Virus record (IMG/VR): IMGVR_UViG_3300005530_000055
Coordinates: 1 to 39,886 of that record
Direction: 5' to 3' (one strand)
Origin: a virus
Length of the DNA: 39,886 bases
Shown: positions 15,698 through 22,427 of the stretch, piece by piece
Layout of the letters: each line of letters opens with the position of its first letter
How positions within the stretch are numbered: the stretch's first letter is position 1
Notes under the pieces: generated by a model
What the model was told of the DNA's origin: nothing
Databases searched by the model: none
Seen by the model: the letters and a program-made list of their open reading frames with translations, nothing else
Position numbers and translations under genes: made by a program

Positions 15698-15728
15698 GTT
15701 CACCGGGGGCATTGCGCCCCCGGTGAAC
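15698..15728. terminator. Strong GC-rich hairpin between capsid and sugar blocks
   Basis: A perfect 13-bp inverted repeat (arm GTTCACCGGGGGC, 5-base loop) lies between the last decoration gene and the first sugar gene. There is no U-tract on either strand, so it may be a U-less terminator of the type proposed in actinobacteria, an attenuator, or an RNA processing or stability element. Confidence 0.6.
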
Positions 15729-15737
15729 TACAGGATA

Positions 15738-16259
15738 CTAGAGAACGCCGCCGCGAACGGAAATCTGCCCGAAAGTGGGGGCAACCGCGTAAATCAGGTC
15801 CGTTGTCCCGTGCGCATACAGTGCAGGGGTGGACGTGGAAACCGTGGTTGTCCCGACCGAGGTGGCAACATTGAGAACCTCCAGGTTGGAGGTCCACTGA
15901 GTGTTCGCGATAATGAACTGCGTCCCCGGGGGGAGTGCCGTGACCGCACCAGCAGAGAAAATCTGAGTGGTGCTGCCCGCAGTGGAGGCACTGCTCACCG
16001 TCCCGAGCAATGTACCCTGGCTGATCGCAGAAATCGCGTACAGCGGGGTGAGCACATTAGTCAGGAACACCGGCTTCGTCCTCGGGGGGATGGGGAGTCC
16101 GCTGGTGGTGGTGACGTTTGCCTGCCCCACGTAAACAGTGTTATTCCCGTTGTTGTGCAATTCAACCGTGTTCGGGGCACTCGTTGACGGGGTGAACAGC
16201 CACGTCGGGGTGTAAGACAGGTTTACCCAGTTCGGGGAGCCTGGAGGAAGGTTAGCCAT
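15738..16259 (-). CDS. Probable capsid decoration/fibre protein, 173 aa
   Basis: ATG at 16259 behind GGAGACATC. The product is almost entirely beta-type sequence rich in Thr, Ser, Asn and Pro, with no charged clusters (ELHNNGNNTVYVGQANVTTT, PIPPRTKPVFLT, LYAIS). The VYVGxxNVTTxxGxPIPP pattern matches the style of the 106-residue neighbour (FIALGTGVTS, FGLPTG). Placement directly after the major capsid protein is the usual slot for decoration proteins. Thr/Ser-rich surfaces could be glycan acceptors for the enzymes encoded just downstream (inference). Confidence 0.65.
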   Translation of the reverse strand: MANLPPGSPNWVNLSYTPTWLFTPSTSAPNTVELHNNGNNTVYVGQANVTTTSGLPIPPRTKPVFLTNVLTPLYAISAISQGTLLGTVSSASTAGSTTQIFSAGAVTALPPGTQFIIANTQWTSNLEVLNVATSVGTTTVSTSTPALYAHGTTDLIYAVAPTFGQISVRGGVL

Positions 16260-16296
16260 GATGTCTCCTTAAAGAGAAAGTTTCCTCTTATTTAAT

Positions 16297-16617
16297 TTAG
16301 ATAACGGAGACAACCGAGCCATACCCAATGGACACGTTCAGCCCGCCAGCAGGCGATGCGGCAGCAAACCCGTAAAGGATAGTGCTGTTCGGGACCTGGC
16401 ACTCGGTAAGTACTACAGAAGAGCCAGTCGGAAGCCCGAAGCTGGTGGTCGTAGCTGCACTGGTAACCCCGGTCCCGAGGGCGATGAAGCATGTGCTCGC
16501 ACCGCTATTGGTCACGACCAGATCACGCTGGTAGCCAGTTGTCGAAGTCGTGTAAAGCGCTGTTGACGTAGTAGCAGCAGCAGTAACGACTGTCTGGTAA
16601 GAGGTAGCGATAGCCAC
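16297..16617 (-). CDS. Probable capsid decoration protein, 106 aa
   Basis: GTG at 16617 with AGGAG four to five bases upstream. A compact beta-sandwich type sequence, Thr/Ser/Ala/Gly-rich, with VVTNSGASTCFIALGTG and FGLPTGSSVVLTE. It lies between the major capsid gene and another beta protein. Small size, lack of catalytic residues and location suggest a cement or decoration subunit on the capsid surface. Family not recognised by name. Confidence 0.65.
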   Translation of the reverse strand: MAIATSYQTVVTAAATTSTALYTTSTTGYQRDLVVTNSGASTCFIALGTGVTSAATTTSFGLPTGSSVVLTECQVPNSTILYGFAAASPAGGLNVSIGYGSVVSVI

Positions 16618-16644
16618 AAAACTCCTTTTTGTATCTGAAATGAT

Positions 16645-16728
16645 GCGGCTAAGCTGCCGCTTTGCGGGTTAAAGAACGTAACCCAGAACCCGGAGGGGAG
16701 GGGTCATTGTAGTCCCGCCCCCTCCGGG
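16645..16728. other. Two hairpins in the capsid-decoration intergenic spacer
   Basis: The 121-base spacer after the major capsid gene holds a 10-bp inverted repeat (16689-16698 with 16719-16728, arm CCCGGAGGGG, 20-base loop) and a 5-bp one (16645-16649 with 16656-16660, GCGGC, 6-base loop). Neither has a U-tract. They may protect the capsid mRNA 3' end or cause partial termination to set capsid/decoration ratios. No gene is visible here. Confidence 0.5.
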
Positions 16729-16738
16729 AACCTGGAGA

Positions 16739-18652
16739 TTAACTGAAAGGCGTAATATCGCTGACCTGGAGTCCCTGGAGGATTCCGCTGTACATAGGAG
16801 CATGCGCAACGAGAGTCCCGAGGAGGAAAATGGAGTAGCGGAAGGAAGCGTCAATGACAGGCCATGCGACACTAACGTAATCCTGCACGCAGGTCATTTC
16901 CCACGCATTGTCAACGTGGCTCCACGTCTGCGGGAGCTGGTAGCTCATAAGCAGCGCGGTGCCCTGGCTCATCCACGGGTGGACAGTCAGCTTGACAGTG
17001 CTCCTGGTGACCGGGTTGACGAACTCTGCAACCGCAGCGCCAGCACGAATGCCGCCGATCTGCGACTGGTCGATGTTCAGCAGGTAGTTAAGAGCGCTAC
17101 CCTGGTTGAGCATGTCATTTGCGAGCCTCATGAGGTCGCCACCATCAGCGACAATCTCAGAAGGATCAGCCTTGAACACGCCCGGGGTGACATTGTTCAT
17201 GCCATTGTTTTCCCACAGGGCATCCAGTGCGGTGAAAATGACGTTAGTGCTCAGGTGAGTTCCGACGCTCTGGTTGACATATCCGCCCTTCCAGACGTTC
17301 CCGCCTCCGAACCCGACGTTAGAGTAGGGACCGCTACCGGTTGCGGAAAGCCCGGTGAGAGTGGGGATAAGCCCCTCCATCCGGTTTCCGGAACCCGTTC
17401 CGGTGTCTGTGGTCGGGAAAGAACCGTTAGCGGACGTGGGGTCAGCACCCTGGATAGTGAACCGGATACCACCGACAGCGTTCGCGGTCTGCGCACCGCT
17501 GGTGGTGACTCCTGCCTGCACGGTGGTTCCTGCCATCAGGAATACGGTGGCAGAGTTACCTGCGTAGTAAAGGTTGTACTGCTGGGCTCCGGTAACTGGC
17601 GCAATGGTTACGTCAATAACCTGACCAGCGGAAGTGGTGACAGTCGCGGCAGTGCTAGCGGCAGTCTCCCCGAAGTAGTTCAGCGCGGAGACCCTGACAC
17701 GGGCAGTACCAGTGGTTCCGACAGCAGTCTCATTCGATCCTGCAGTACGGGCAACCAGAGTGGGGGCGCTGGGAGTAGCCAGAGGCTGGGAAGACCCAGC
17801 AATCATCTGGTACTCTTCACCCAACATCATCTCCTGGAGAAGCACCAGGTTTGCCAGGGCAGAAATATCTTCGAATCCCTGACCTTCGAACTGAGCGAGC
17901 CACGAGAGCGACTCAGTAAGCCCGAAGAAACGGTAAGGGACATTCAGCTTGAACTCAGTCTGCTTACCAGAACCCGGGAGGTTCATGGGCCACTGAGTGC
18001 TCGCCATCGTCCCGCCTGCCTGGACCAGCTCAGGAATGGAGATGTCAATAACGCCCTGACCCCCGGTCTGGGAGCCGCTGACCCCGAGCAGACCGTAGAC
18101 CTGGCGGGAAGCACCCTGACCGGCAGGACGGGGGAACTTGTTGCGGAAAAGGGTATATACCGGGTAGATGAGCCTCGACGGTGCGAGCAGGTCAAAGGGG
18201 ACCAGCCCATAGGGAGCACCGTTAAGCCCCAGGTTTCCCGCAGTGAAAGACTTCCCGAGAGCAGCGTCCTGAGACTTGCGGACTTCCGCGTCATTGTTCA
18301 GCTGCATTCCCAGACCCTTGTACTGCTGGGGTGCCTGCCGCCACAGCTCAGGGTTAATCCGGGATACGGTGTCAGCGGAATTCCACCGACCGTCAAAAGC
18401 AGCAGCCCTGGTATCGAGAATCGCCTGATGCGACTTGGACAGGATCTGGGTGCTGTGGGCTCCCTCACTGAGGGGACGCCCGTCATTGGTAATGTGCCCG
18501 ACACCCTTGACAAGGGACTTGGTAAGGGTAGTCATCGTACCCTCGTAGTCGGACCGGCGAGCTACGCGCTCACCGAAAGCGCTCGCACTGCCAGCAGAGG
18601 ACCCGCCCATTCCTGGGGCGGTAACCTCATCGGCTGTAAGAACGTCAGCCAT
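16739..18652 (-). CDS. Major capsid protein with inserted Ig/FN3-like domain
   Basis: 637 residues from an ATG at 18652, preferred to the TTG at 18682 because GGAGA sits six bases upstream of the ATG. The N-terminal ~100 residues are helical and could act as a delta/scaffold region. Residues 135-285 hold the HK97-type core (YGLVPFDLLAPSRLIYPVYTLFRNK, PYRFFGLTESLSWLAQ). Residues about 290-400 form an FN3/Ig-like insert (PSAPTLVAR, VSALNYFGETAAS, VTGAQQYNLYYAG). The core then resumes to residue 637 (FTALDALWENNG, VNPVTRSTVKLTVHPWMSQG). The order protease then capsid then decoration is canonical. The insert should be displayed on the shell surface. Confidence 0.85.
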   Translation of the reverse strand: MADVLTADEVTAPGMGGSSAGSASAFGERVARRSDYEGTMTTLTKSLVKGVGHITNDGRPLSEGAHSTQILSKSHQAILDTRAAAFDGRWNSADTVSRINPELWRQAPQQYKGLGMQLNNDAEVRKSQDAALGKSFTAGNLGLNGAPYGLVPFDLLAPSRLIYPVYTLFRNKFPRPAGQGASRQVYGLLGVSGSQTGGQGVIDISIPELVQAGGTMASTQWPMNLPGSGKQTEFKLNVPYRFFGLTESLSWLAQFEGQGFEDISALANLVLLQEMMLGEEYQMIAGSSQPLATPSAPTLVARTAGSNETAVGTTGTARVRVSALNYFGETAASTAATVTTSAGQVIDVTIAPVTGAQQYNLYYAGNSATVFLMAGTTVQAGVTTSGAQTANAVGGIRFTIQGADPTSANGSFPTTDTGTGSGNRMEGLIPTLTGLSATGSGPYSNVGFGGGNVWKGGYVNQSVGTHLSTNVIFTALDALWENNGMNNVTPGVFKADPSEIVADGGDLMRLANDMLNQGSALNYLLNIDQSQIGGIRAGAAVAEFVNPVTRSTVKLTVHPWMSQGTALLMSYQLPQTWSHVDNAWEMTCVQDYVSVAWPVIDASFRYSIFLLGTLVAHAPMYSGILQGLQVSDITPFS

Positions 18653-18685
18653 ACGAATTCTCCGATCTTGGAGCGAACTCAATAA

Positions 18686-21439
18686 TTACTCTGTAATCCC
18701 GCCGCGCTTGTCCAGCTCGTTACGGGCTGCTTCCCGCTCATGCGGGTTCTCACTCGTACGCCAGACGTGATGCAGCTGGCGGTTAATCATCTGCTGAGTG
18801 CGCTCCGCGATCTCAGCCTGCTTGGTAACAGCCACCGGCTGTACCGACTTCATGGCAAGACCTGCCCATGAAGTAGTCTTGGGGTCAGCAGCGTTAGCGG
18901 CAGCCTCCCAGCGGGCTTCCTGCTCGCTGATAGTTGCCTGCTGCTTGTTGATCTGCTCAACCAGCGGAGCAATAGCATCCGCGATGGCAGACTTGATAAT
19001 GTCCTCAGAGGAAACCTCGGGGGCGCTCTTGGTAATCTCGGGAGTCTCCGCAGCCTTCTCGACAGGAGCCACGACGGGAGCCTCAGTCTCGAACCCGAGC
19101 ATCTTAAGGGCTTCCTCGCGGGTGATGATCCCGCTCTCGAACTGCGTCTTGACAAGCTCAGCCTGCTGCAATTCGAGTGCCTTCTGGGTTACCCTGCGAC
19201 CCAGCTTGGTGCGAGCCTCATCGACAGTCATCTTGCCTGCGAGCACCTTCTTGCCCAGCTTCTTCTTCATCCCCTTCTCAGCGAGAGCAAGGAACTCAGC
19301 AGAAACCTCGGGGGTCTCGACAGTCTTGGAGAGAGCCGCGTCAGTCTCAGCGACCTCAACCTGCTTGCCCAGACCAGCCGCAGGCGGAATGGGGCGAGAC
19401 TCGGGCTGCGTCACATTCTGCGTCATCGGGCACAGCGGGGGGAACATCCGCGAAACGTTATCGTGGATCAGGGAGAGCGCCTGGCGTGCCTTCTCCTTTT
19501 CCACGTGCGCGTAATCGATCCGCGTGGGAACTCCCTGTGCGTCTGGGTACTCAGCTCCGCCCTTCATGTGAGAGGGGCTTGGAGACTGATGTCCCGACGC
19601 CAGCGGGGGACGGTCAAACGAATGCGCGTTGGGGGAGCCGCTGGCAACATCCGGGGAGGAGTTAGGTCCGTCATACCCCGGGGAGTTAGCGGCGTGCCCT
19701 GCGGTGATCACCGGGCGGTTATACCCGTTCGGGGTAACCGAACCAGGGGAAGGATAGCTGGTGGGACCAGGGTTAGCATCCCTGAACGCCTTGTGCAGTT
19801 CCAGCCGGTAGTCGTTCAGCTCAGCAGCATCAGCGGACTTAAGGGTCTGCGCCGCGCTCCATGCCTTCGTCAGCTCCAGTGCGGTCTCGATAGGACCGCA
19901 AGCCGCGTCAACAGCCTTGCGCTGCCACACGTCCAGGTCAATCACCGAGGACAGATCCGCGTACGGGTGATACTTGCTAACCTCGTCCGGGTGATATGCG
20001 GGGCAGGTCAGGTCGTGCAGCTTACCCAGGTCCGTGTCAACCCCGACAGACTTGAACCGCATGAGTGCTGCGGTCTCAGGGGAACCCCCGACAGTCTTAA
20101 GGTCAGCAGTACGGATACCACTCGGGGCGGGGGTTTCCAGCGCCGGTCCGGTGTTGGGGATCTCATTCATAGCCTGAGCATCACTGGCACCGCTGGCAGA
20201 CTGGGGAGTCCCGGAGCACTTCTCGGAGTGAACGTGATCCATCTTGCAGGAATCATCGTCATCCCCGGAGGGCTTCTTGTCATCGTCGCCATTCAGCCAC
20301 GGGGGCATCTTCTTGCCCTTGGGCTTCTTAGCCTTCTCCTCACCGACAGAATCGGTAACGGCGTCATCGTCCCCGTCTTTCAGCATGGCAGCGTCAAGAT
20401 CCTTGTCCGCACCCATGCCCATGCCCGTCATGTCATCCTTGAGGACTTCCGGAGCAGCAGTCTCTTCGACCACACTTGTGATTCCTTTCTCCGAGTCCTC
20501 GGAGTCATTAAGTGGATTGGGCACATGAAGCCTTTCTGCTTCGCTTGCGATAAGGCGACGTGCGCCCGCAACGTTACCGTGACCGGTTCTTGCCAGATGT
20601 GCGGCATTATGCAGGTCCCCGGCATTCTCAATGGGATACGAGCCATCCGGGAGAGCATGCCCCTCGGATGCAAGCCGCCTTCTGGTAGCGGTGTTGATGT
20701 CACGCTTATATACTGCCTCTTCGGCCTCGTACAGGGCTTTCAGGGCAAGCTCGTCGTAATGCTGGTCGATGATCTTCGACTTGAGGATTTTAGCGAGATC
20801 ATTCGGGGTGAACGTGAGGCTCATGTCGTCCGCGAAAGGAACCTGGGCACTTTCGTCTTTCGTTACCAGGTCTTCCCCGGAGAACTTGGCGATGATCTCG
20901 TCATCCGCGTGCATCTCCTGGACGTATTCGCAGGAGTCGCCAGCGGACTTAGCGATATCCAGGTACGAGGACTTATTGCTGGGACGGTCAACCACGGATA
21001 CTTCCGCGAAATCCCCGCCGCAGATGCGCCCGTTGCGGACCCGAGGGTCATGCTTGATAACCGGACGGGAAATCCCCACGGAGTAAGCCTGGAGGACGCC
21101 CTTCTTGATCAGCTTCTGCGCCAGCGGATCAACGATGACGGCGGTCAGCCAGTGCTTATCCGTGCCATCCTTGTTGATCTCGACTTTGAGACCTTTCCCG
21201 ATGGGGCGGTGAGCATCGTGGGACATCCGGACATTACCACCGGTTGCGAGCCAGTCCCCGAGGGCTTTTGCGGACCAAACCGGATCTACGATCTGGTCGT
21301 CCGAGTCTACGGTGCCATCGGTCGCGATCCCCTTGATAATCAGGTCCCCGTCATCATCCTGCTCCCACTTGAGAATGGGGATGGAGATGTGCACAAGATC
21401 CTGTGCAGTCTCCGCAGGGGCAGCTAGCGTAGTAGCCAT
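18686..21439 (-). CDS. Prohead protease fused to scaffold-like C-terminal region
   Basis: 917 residues from an ATG at 21439 (AAGGAG upstream). Residues 15-165 are a prohead serine protease (XkdF/HK97 gp4-like): catalytic-type His74 in MSHDAHRPIGK, the Ser-containing AYSVGISRP at 118-126, and FAEVSVVDRP at 144-153. Residues about 250-315 match a small module found in phage head proteins (RRLASEGHALPDGSYPIENA...GARRLIASEAERL, the DUF6582-type pattern). The remaining 600 residues are low-complexity, acidic and Pro/Gly/Ser-rich, ending in long helices (AFLALAEKGMKKKLGKKVL-like, IEQINKQQATISEQEARW-like), as in scaffolds. One protein would therefore template prohead assembly and then cleave it. Confidence 0.85.
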   Translation of the reverse strand: MATTLAAPAETAQDLVHISIPILKWEQDDDGDLIIKGIATDGTVDSDDQIVDPVWSAKALGDWLATGGNVRMSHDAHRPIGKGLKVEINKDGTDKHWLTAVIVDPLAQKLIKKGVLQAYSVGISRPVIKHDPRVRNGRICGGDFAEVSVVDRPSNKSSYLDIAKSAGDSCEYVQEMHADDEIIAKFSGEDLVTKDESAQVPFADDMSLTFTPNDLAKILKSKIIDQHYDELALKALYEAEEAVYKRDINTATRRRLASEGHALPDGSYPIENAGDLHNAAHLARTGHGNVAGARRLIASEAERLHVPNPLNDSEDSEKGITSVVEETAAPEVLKDDMTGMGMGADKDLDAAMLKDGDDDAVTDSVGEEKAKKPKGKKMPPWLNGDDDKKPSGDDDDSCKMDHVHSEKCSGTPQSASGASDAQAMNEIPNTGPALETPAPSGIRTADLKTVGGSPETAALMRFKSVGVDTDLGKLHDLTCPAYHPDEVSKYHPYADLSSVIDLDVWQRKAVDAACGPIETALELTKAWSAAQTLKSADAAELNDYRLELHKAFRDANPGPTSYPSPGSVTPNGYNRPVITAGHAANSPGYDGPNSSPDVASGSPNAHSFDRPPLASGHQSPSPSHMKGGAEYPDAQGVPTRIDYAHVEKEKARQALSLIHDNVSRMFPPLCPMTQNVTQPESRPIPPAAGLGKQVEVAETDAALSKTVETPEVSAEFLALAEKGMKKKLGKKVLAGKMTVDEARTKLGRRVTQKALELQQAELVKTQFESGIITREEALKMLGFETEAPVVAPVEKAAETPEITKSAPEVSSEDIIKSAIADAIAPLVEQINKQQATISEQEARWEAAANAADPKTTSWAGLAMKSVQPVAVTKQAEIAERTQQMINRQLHHVWRTSENPHEREAARNELDKRGGITE

Positions 21440-21459
21440 ACATCTCCTTGTTCAGGCAT

Positions 21460-21484
21460 AAAAAAAGCCCGTACAAGGACGGGC
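21460..21484 (-). terminator. Intrinsic terminator in the leader of the protease-capsid genes
   Basis: Stem GCCCGT/ACGGGC (21467-21472 with 21479-21484) with a 6-base loop, followed on the minus strand by seven T. It lies 56 bases after the 60-residue gene and 20 bases before the protease start. Confidence 0.8.
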
Positions 21485-21531
21485 AGAGGTTATGGTTCTC
21501 AGCTGGGATAACACAAAGGACCCCTGCTGGG

Positions 21532-21560
21532 ATTATATACTATTTAAAATGCCTTAGCAA
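21532..21560 (-). promoter_or_regulatory. Sigma-70-like promoter for the protease-capsid leader
   Basis: On the minus strand a -35 box TTGCTA (21560-21555), a 17-base spacer and a perfect -10 box TATAAT (21537-21532). It overlaps the 3' end of the 60-residue gene. The expected start near 21525 would be about 40 bases before the terminator at 21484-21460, so the transcript meets a stop signal before the first gene. Confidence 0.65.
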
Positions 21561-21722
21561 GCGCACTTGCCACCTGTCTTTCACCGGGAGGATAAACCCG
21601 ATAGAGGTGACGATAATCCCGTGATGGAATTTTGGGTCAAGTCCAGCGCGCTCGCAGGCTTGCATGGCGCAGGCAAGGTCATGCAGCAGCAGTGCCTGTT
21701 TTCTTTTCTTTCTCTTACTCAT
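21540..21722 (-). CDS. Small basic protein, 60 aa
   Basis: The ATG at 21722 overlaps the preceding stop by 8 bases. The product begins with a strongly basic segment (MSKRKKRKQALLLHDLACAM) followed by an amphipathic helix and two short hydrophobic strands (HGIIVTSIGFILPVKDRW). It could bind nucleic acid. It is the last gene of the small-gene cluster between portal and protease. Function unknown. Confidence 0.6.
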   Translation of the reverse strand: MSKRKKRKQALLLHDLACAMQACERAGLDPKFHHGIIVTSIGFILPVKDRWQVRLLRHFK

Positions 21723-22188
21723 GTGTTTCTTTCAGCTTCTCCCATTCAGCAAGGGCATTCCTGGAGGCTTCAATCACCTCGGGGTGTACGTTACCTTTTC
21801 CCGATGCCCATCTGCGGGTCGCATTGATAGCTGTTGCTATAGCCTGACCCTCTTCCATTCCGTTGCGGATCAGGGCATGAGCGATATTCTGTATGTACGC
21901 TGGAAGCTGCTGTCGTTCTGCAGTATGCCTGTCCGGGGTATTCCACAGCCCGTGAGTTCCCAGGGGATTATGGGTACTGGACAGGGCAGGAGTCTGCTCT
22001 GACTTTTCCGTTACCGCTTCCCAGCGATTACAGACATCGTTAGCAAAAATGTTACCTTCAACGAGATCGCATCCTCCGCTGTTCATCCGGTGAGATTTCG
22101 GGTGAAACATGACGCAGTTTCCGCAGTGTTTTGAAGAATCAGCAGAGCGGTAGTTGACGCTTTCCTTGCTGACTTTCTCCACACTCAC
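21715..22188 (-). CDS. Four-cysteine (HiPIP-like) small protein, 157 aa
   Basis: Starts at a GTG at 22188 (a GTG at 22182 is also possible). Residues 14-56 carry YRSADSSKHCGNCVMFHP, then a Cys in GGCDLVEG and one in NDVCNRWEA. The pattern YRxADxSKxCGxCxxF...CxxVxGxIxxxxxCxRW resembles high-potential iron-sulfur-like proteins found in phage head modules near the portal. The C-terminal half is helical with ALIRNGMEEGQAIATAINATRRWASG, a motif seen in phage structural proteins. A metal site is likely; redox activity is unproven. Confidence 0.7.
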   Translation of the reverse strand: MSVEKVSKESVNYRSADSSKHCGNCVMFHPKSHRMNSGGCDLVEGNIFANDVCNRWEAVTEKSEQTPALSSTHNPLGTHGLWNTPDRHTAERQQLPAYIQNIAHALIRNGMEEGQAIATAINATRRWASGKGNVHPEVIEASRNALAEWEKLKETHE

Positions 22189-22193
22189 CTATG

Positions 22194-22424
22194 CTAGCTT
22201 GTCGTGATAGTGACAACCGCAGTCCACGGGGAAGCAGTCGCGAACACCGGGTCAGACAGCGCCTGGGTTACCGCTGCCATGATTGCCTGCGGACTGGGGG
22301 CACCAGCAGGATTCTGGGTGATAGCAGCAGCGACGCTCAGAGTTTTGACAGCCACGGGAATCTCCTCGGGAGGGTCGGGAAGTGCTTCATAGTTGGGACG
22401 CCAAGCCAGGAAAGGCATTTTCAC
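22194..22424 (-). CDS. Hypothetical protein, 76 aa
   Basis: Begins at a GTG at 22424 (or ATG at 22418), just after the portal fusion stop, with only a weak ribosome site, which suggests coupling. The sequence starts MKMPFLAWRPNYEALPDPPEE and then is Ala/Thr/Val-rich and probably helical (SVAAAITQNPAGAPSPQAIM). No known motif. Its place between portal and the four-cysteine protein suggests a head-associated role. Confidence 0.6.
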   Translation of the reverse strand: MKMPFLAWRPNYEALPDPPEEIPVAVKTLSVAAAITQNPAGAPSPQAIMAAVTQALSDPVFATASPWTAVVTITTS

Positions 22425-22427
22425 AGT

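Noticed and set aside
16802-18685. 627-codon open frame on the plus strand
   Set aside because: It is the antisense shadow of the major capsid gene; no ribosome site, no recognisable domain, and all neighbours are on the minus strand.
19463-21427. 654-codon open frame on the plus strand
   Set aside because: Antisense to the protease/scaffold gene; open because of biased codon use on the other strand. The product is low-complexity and not protein-like.
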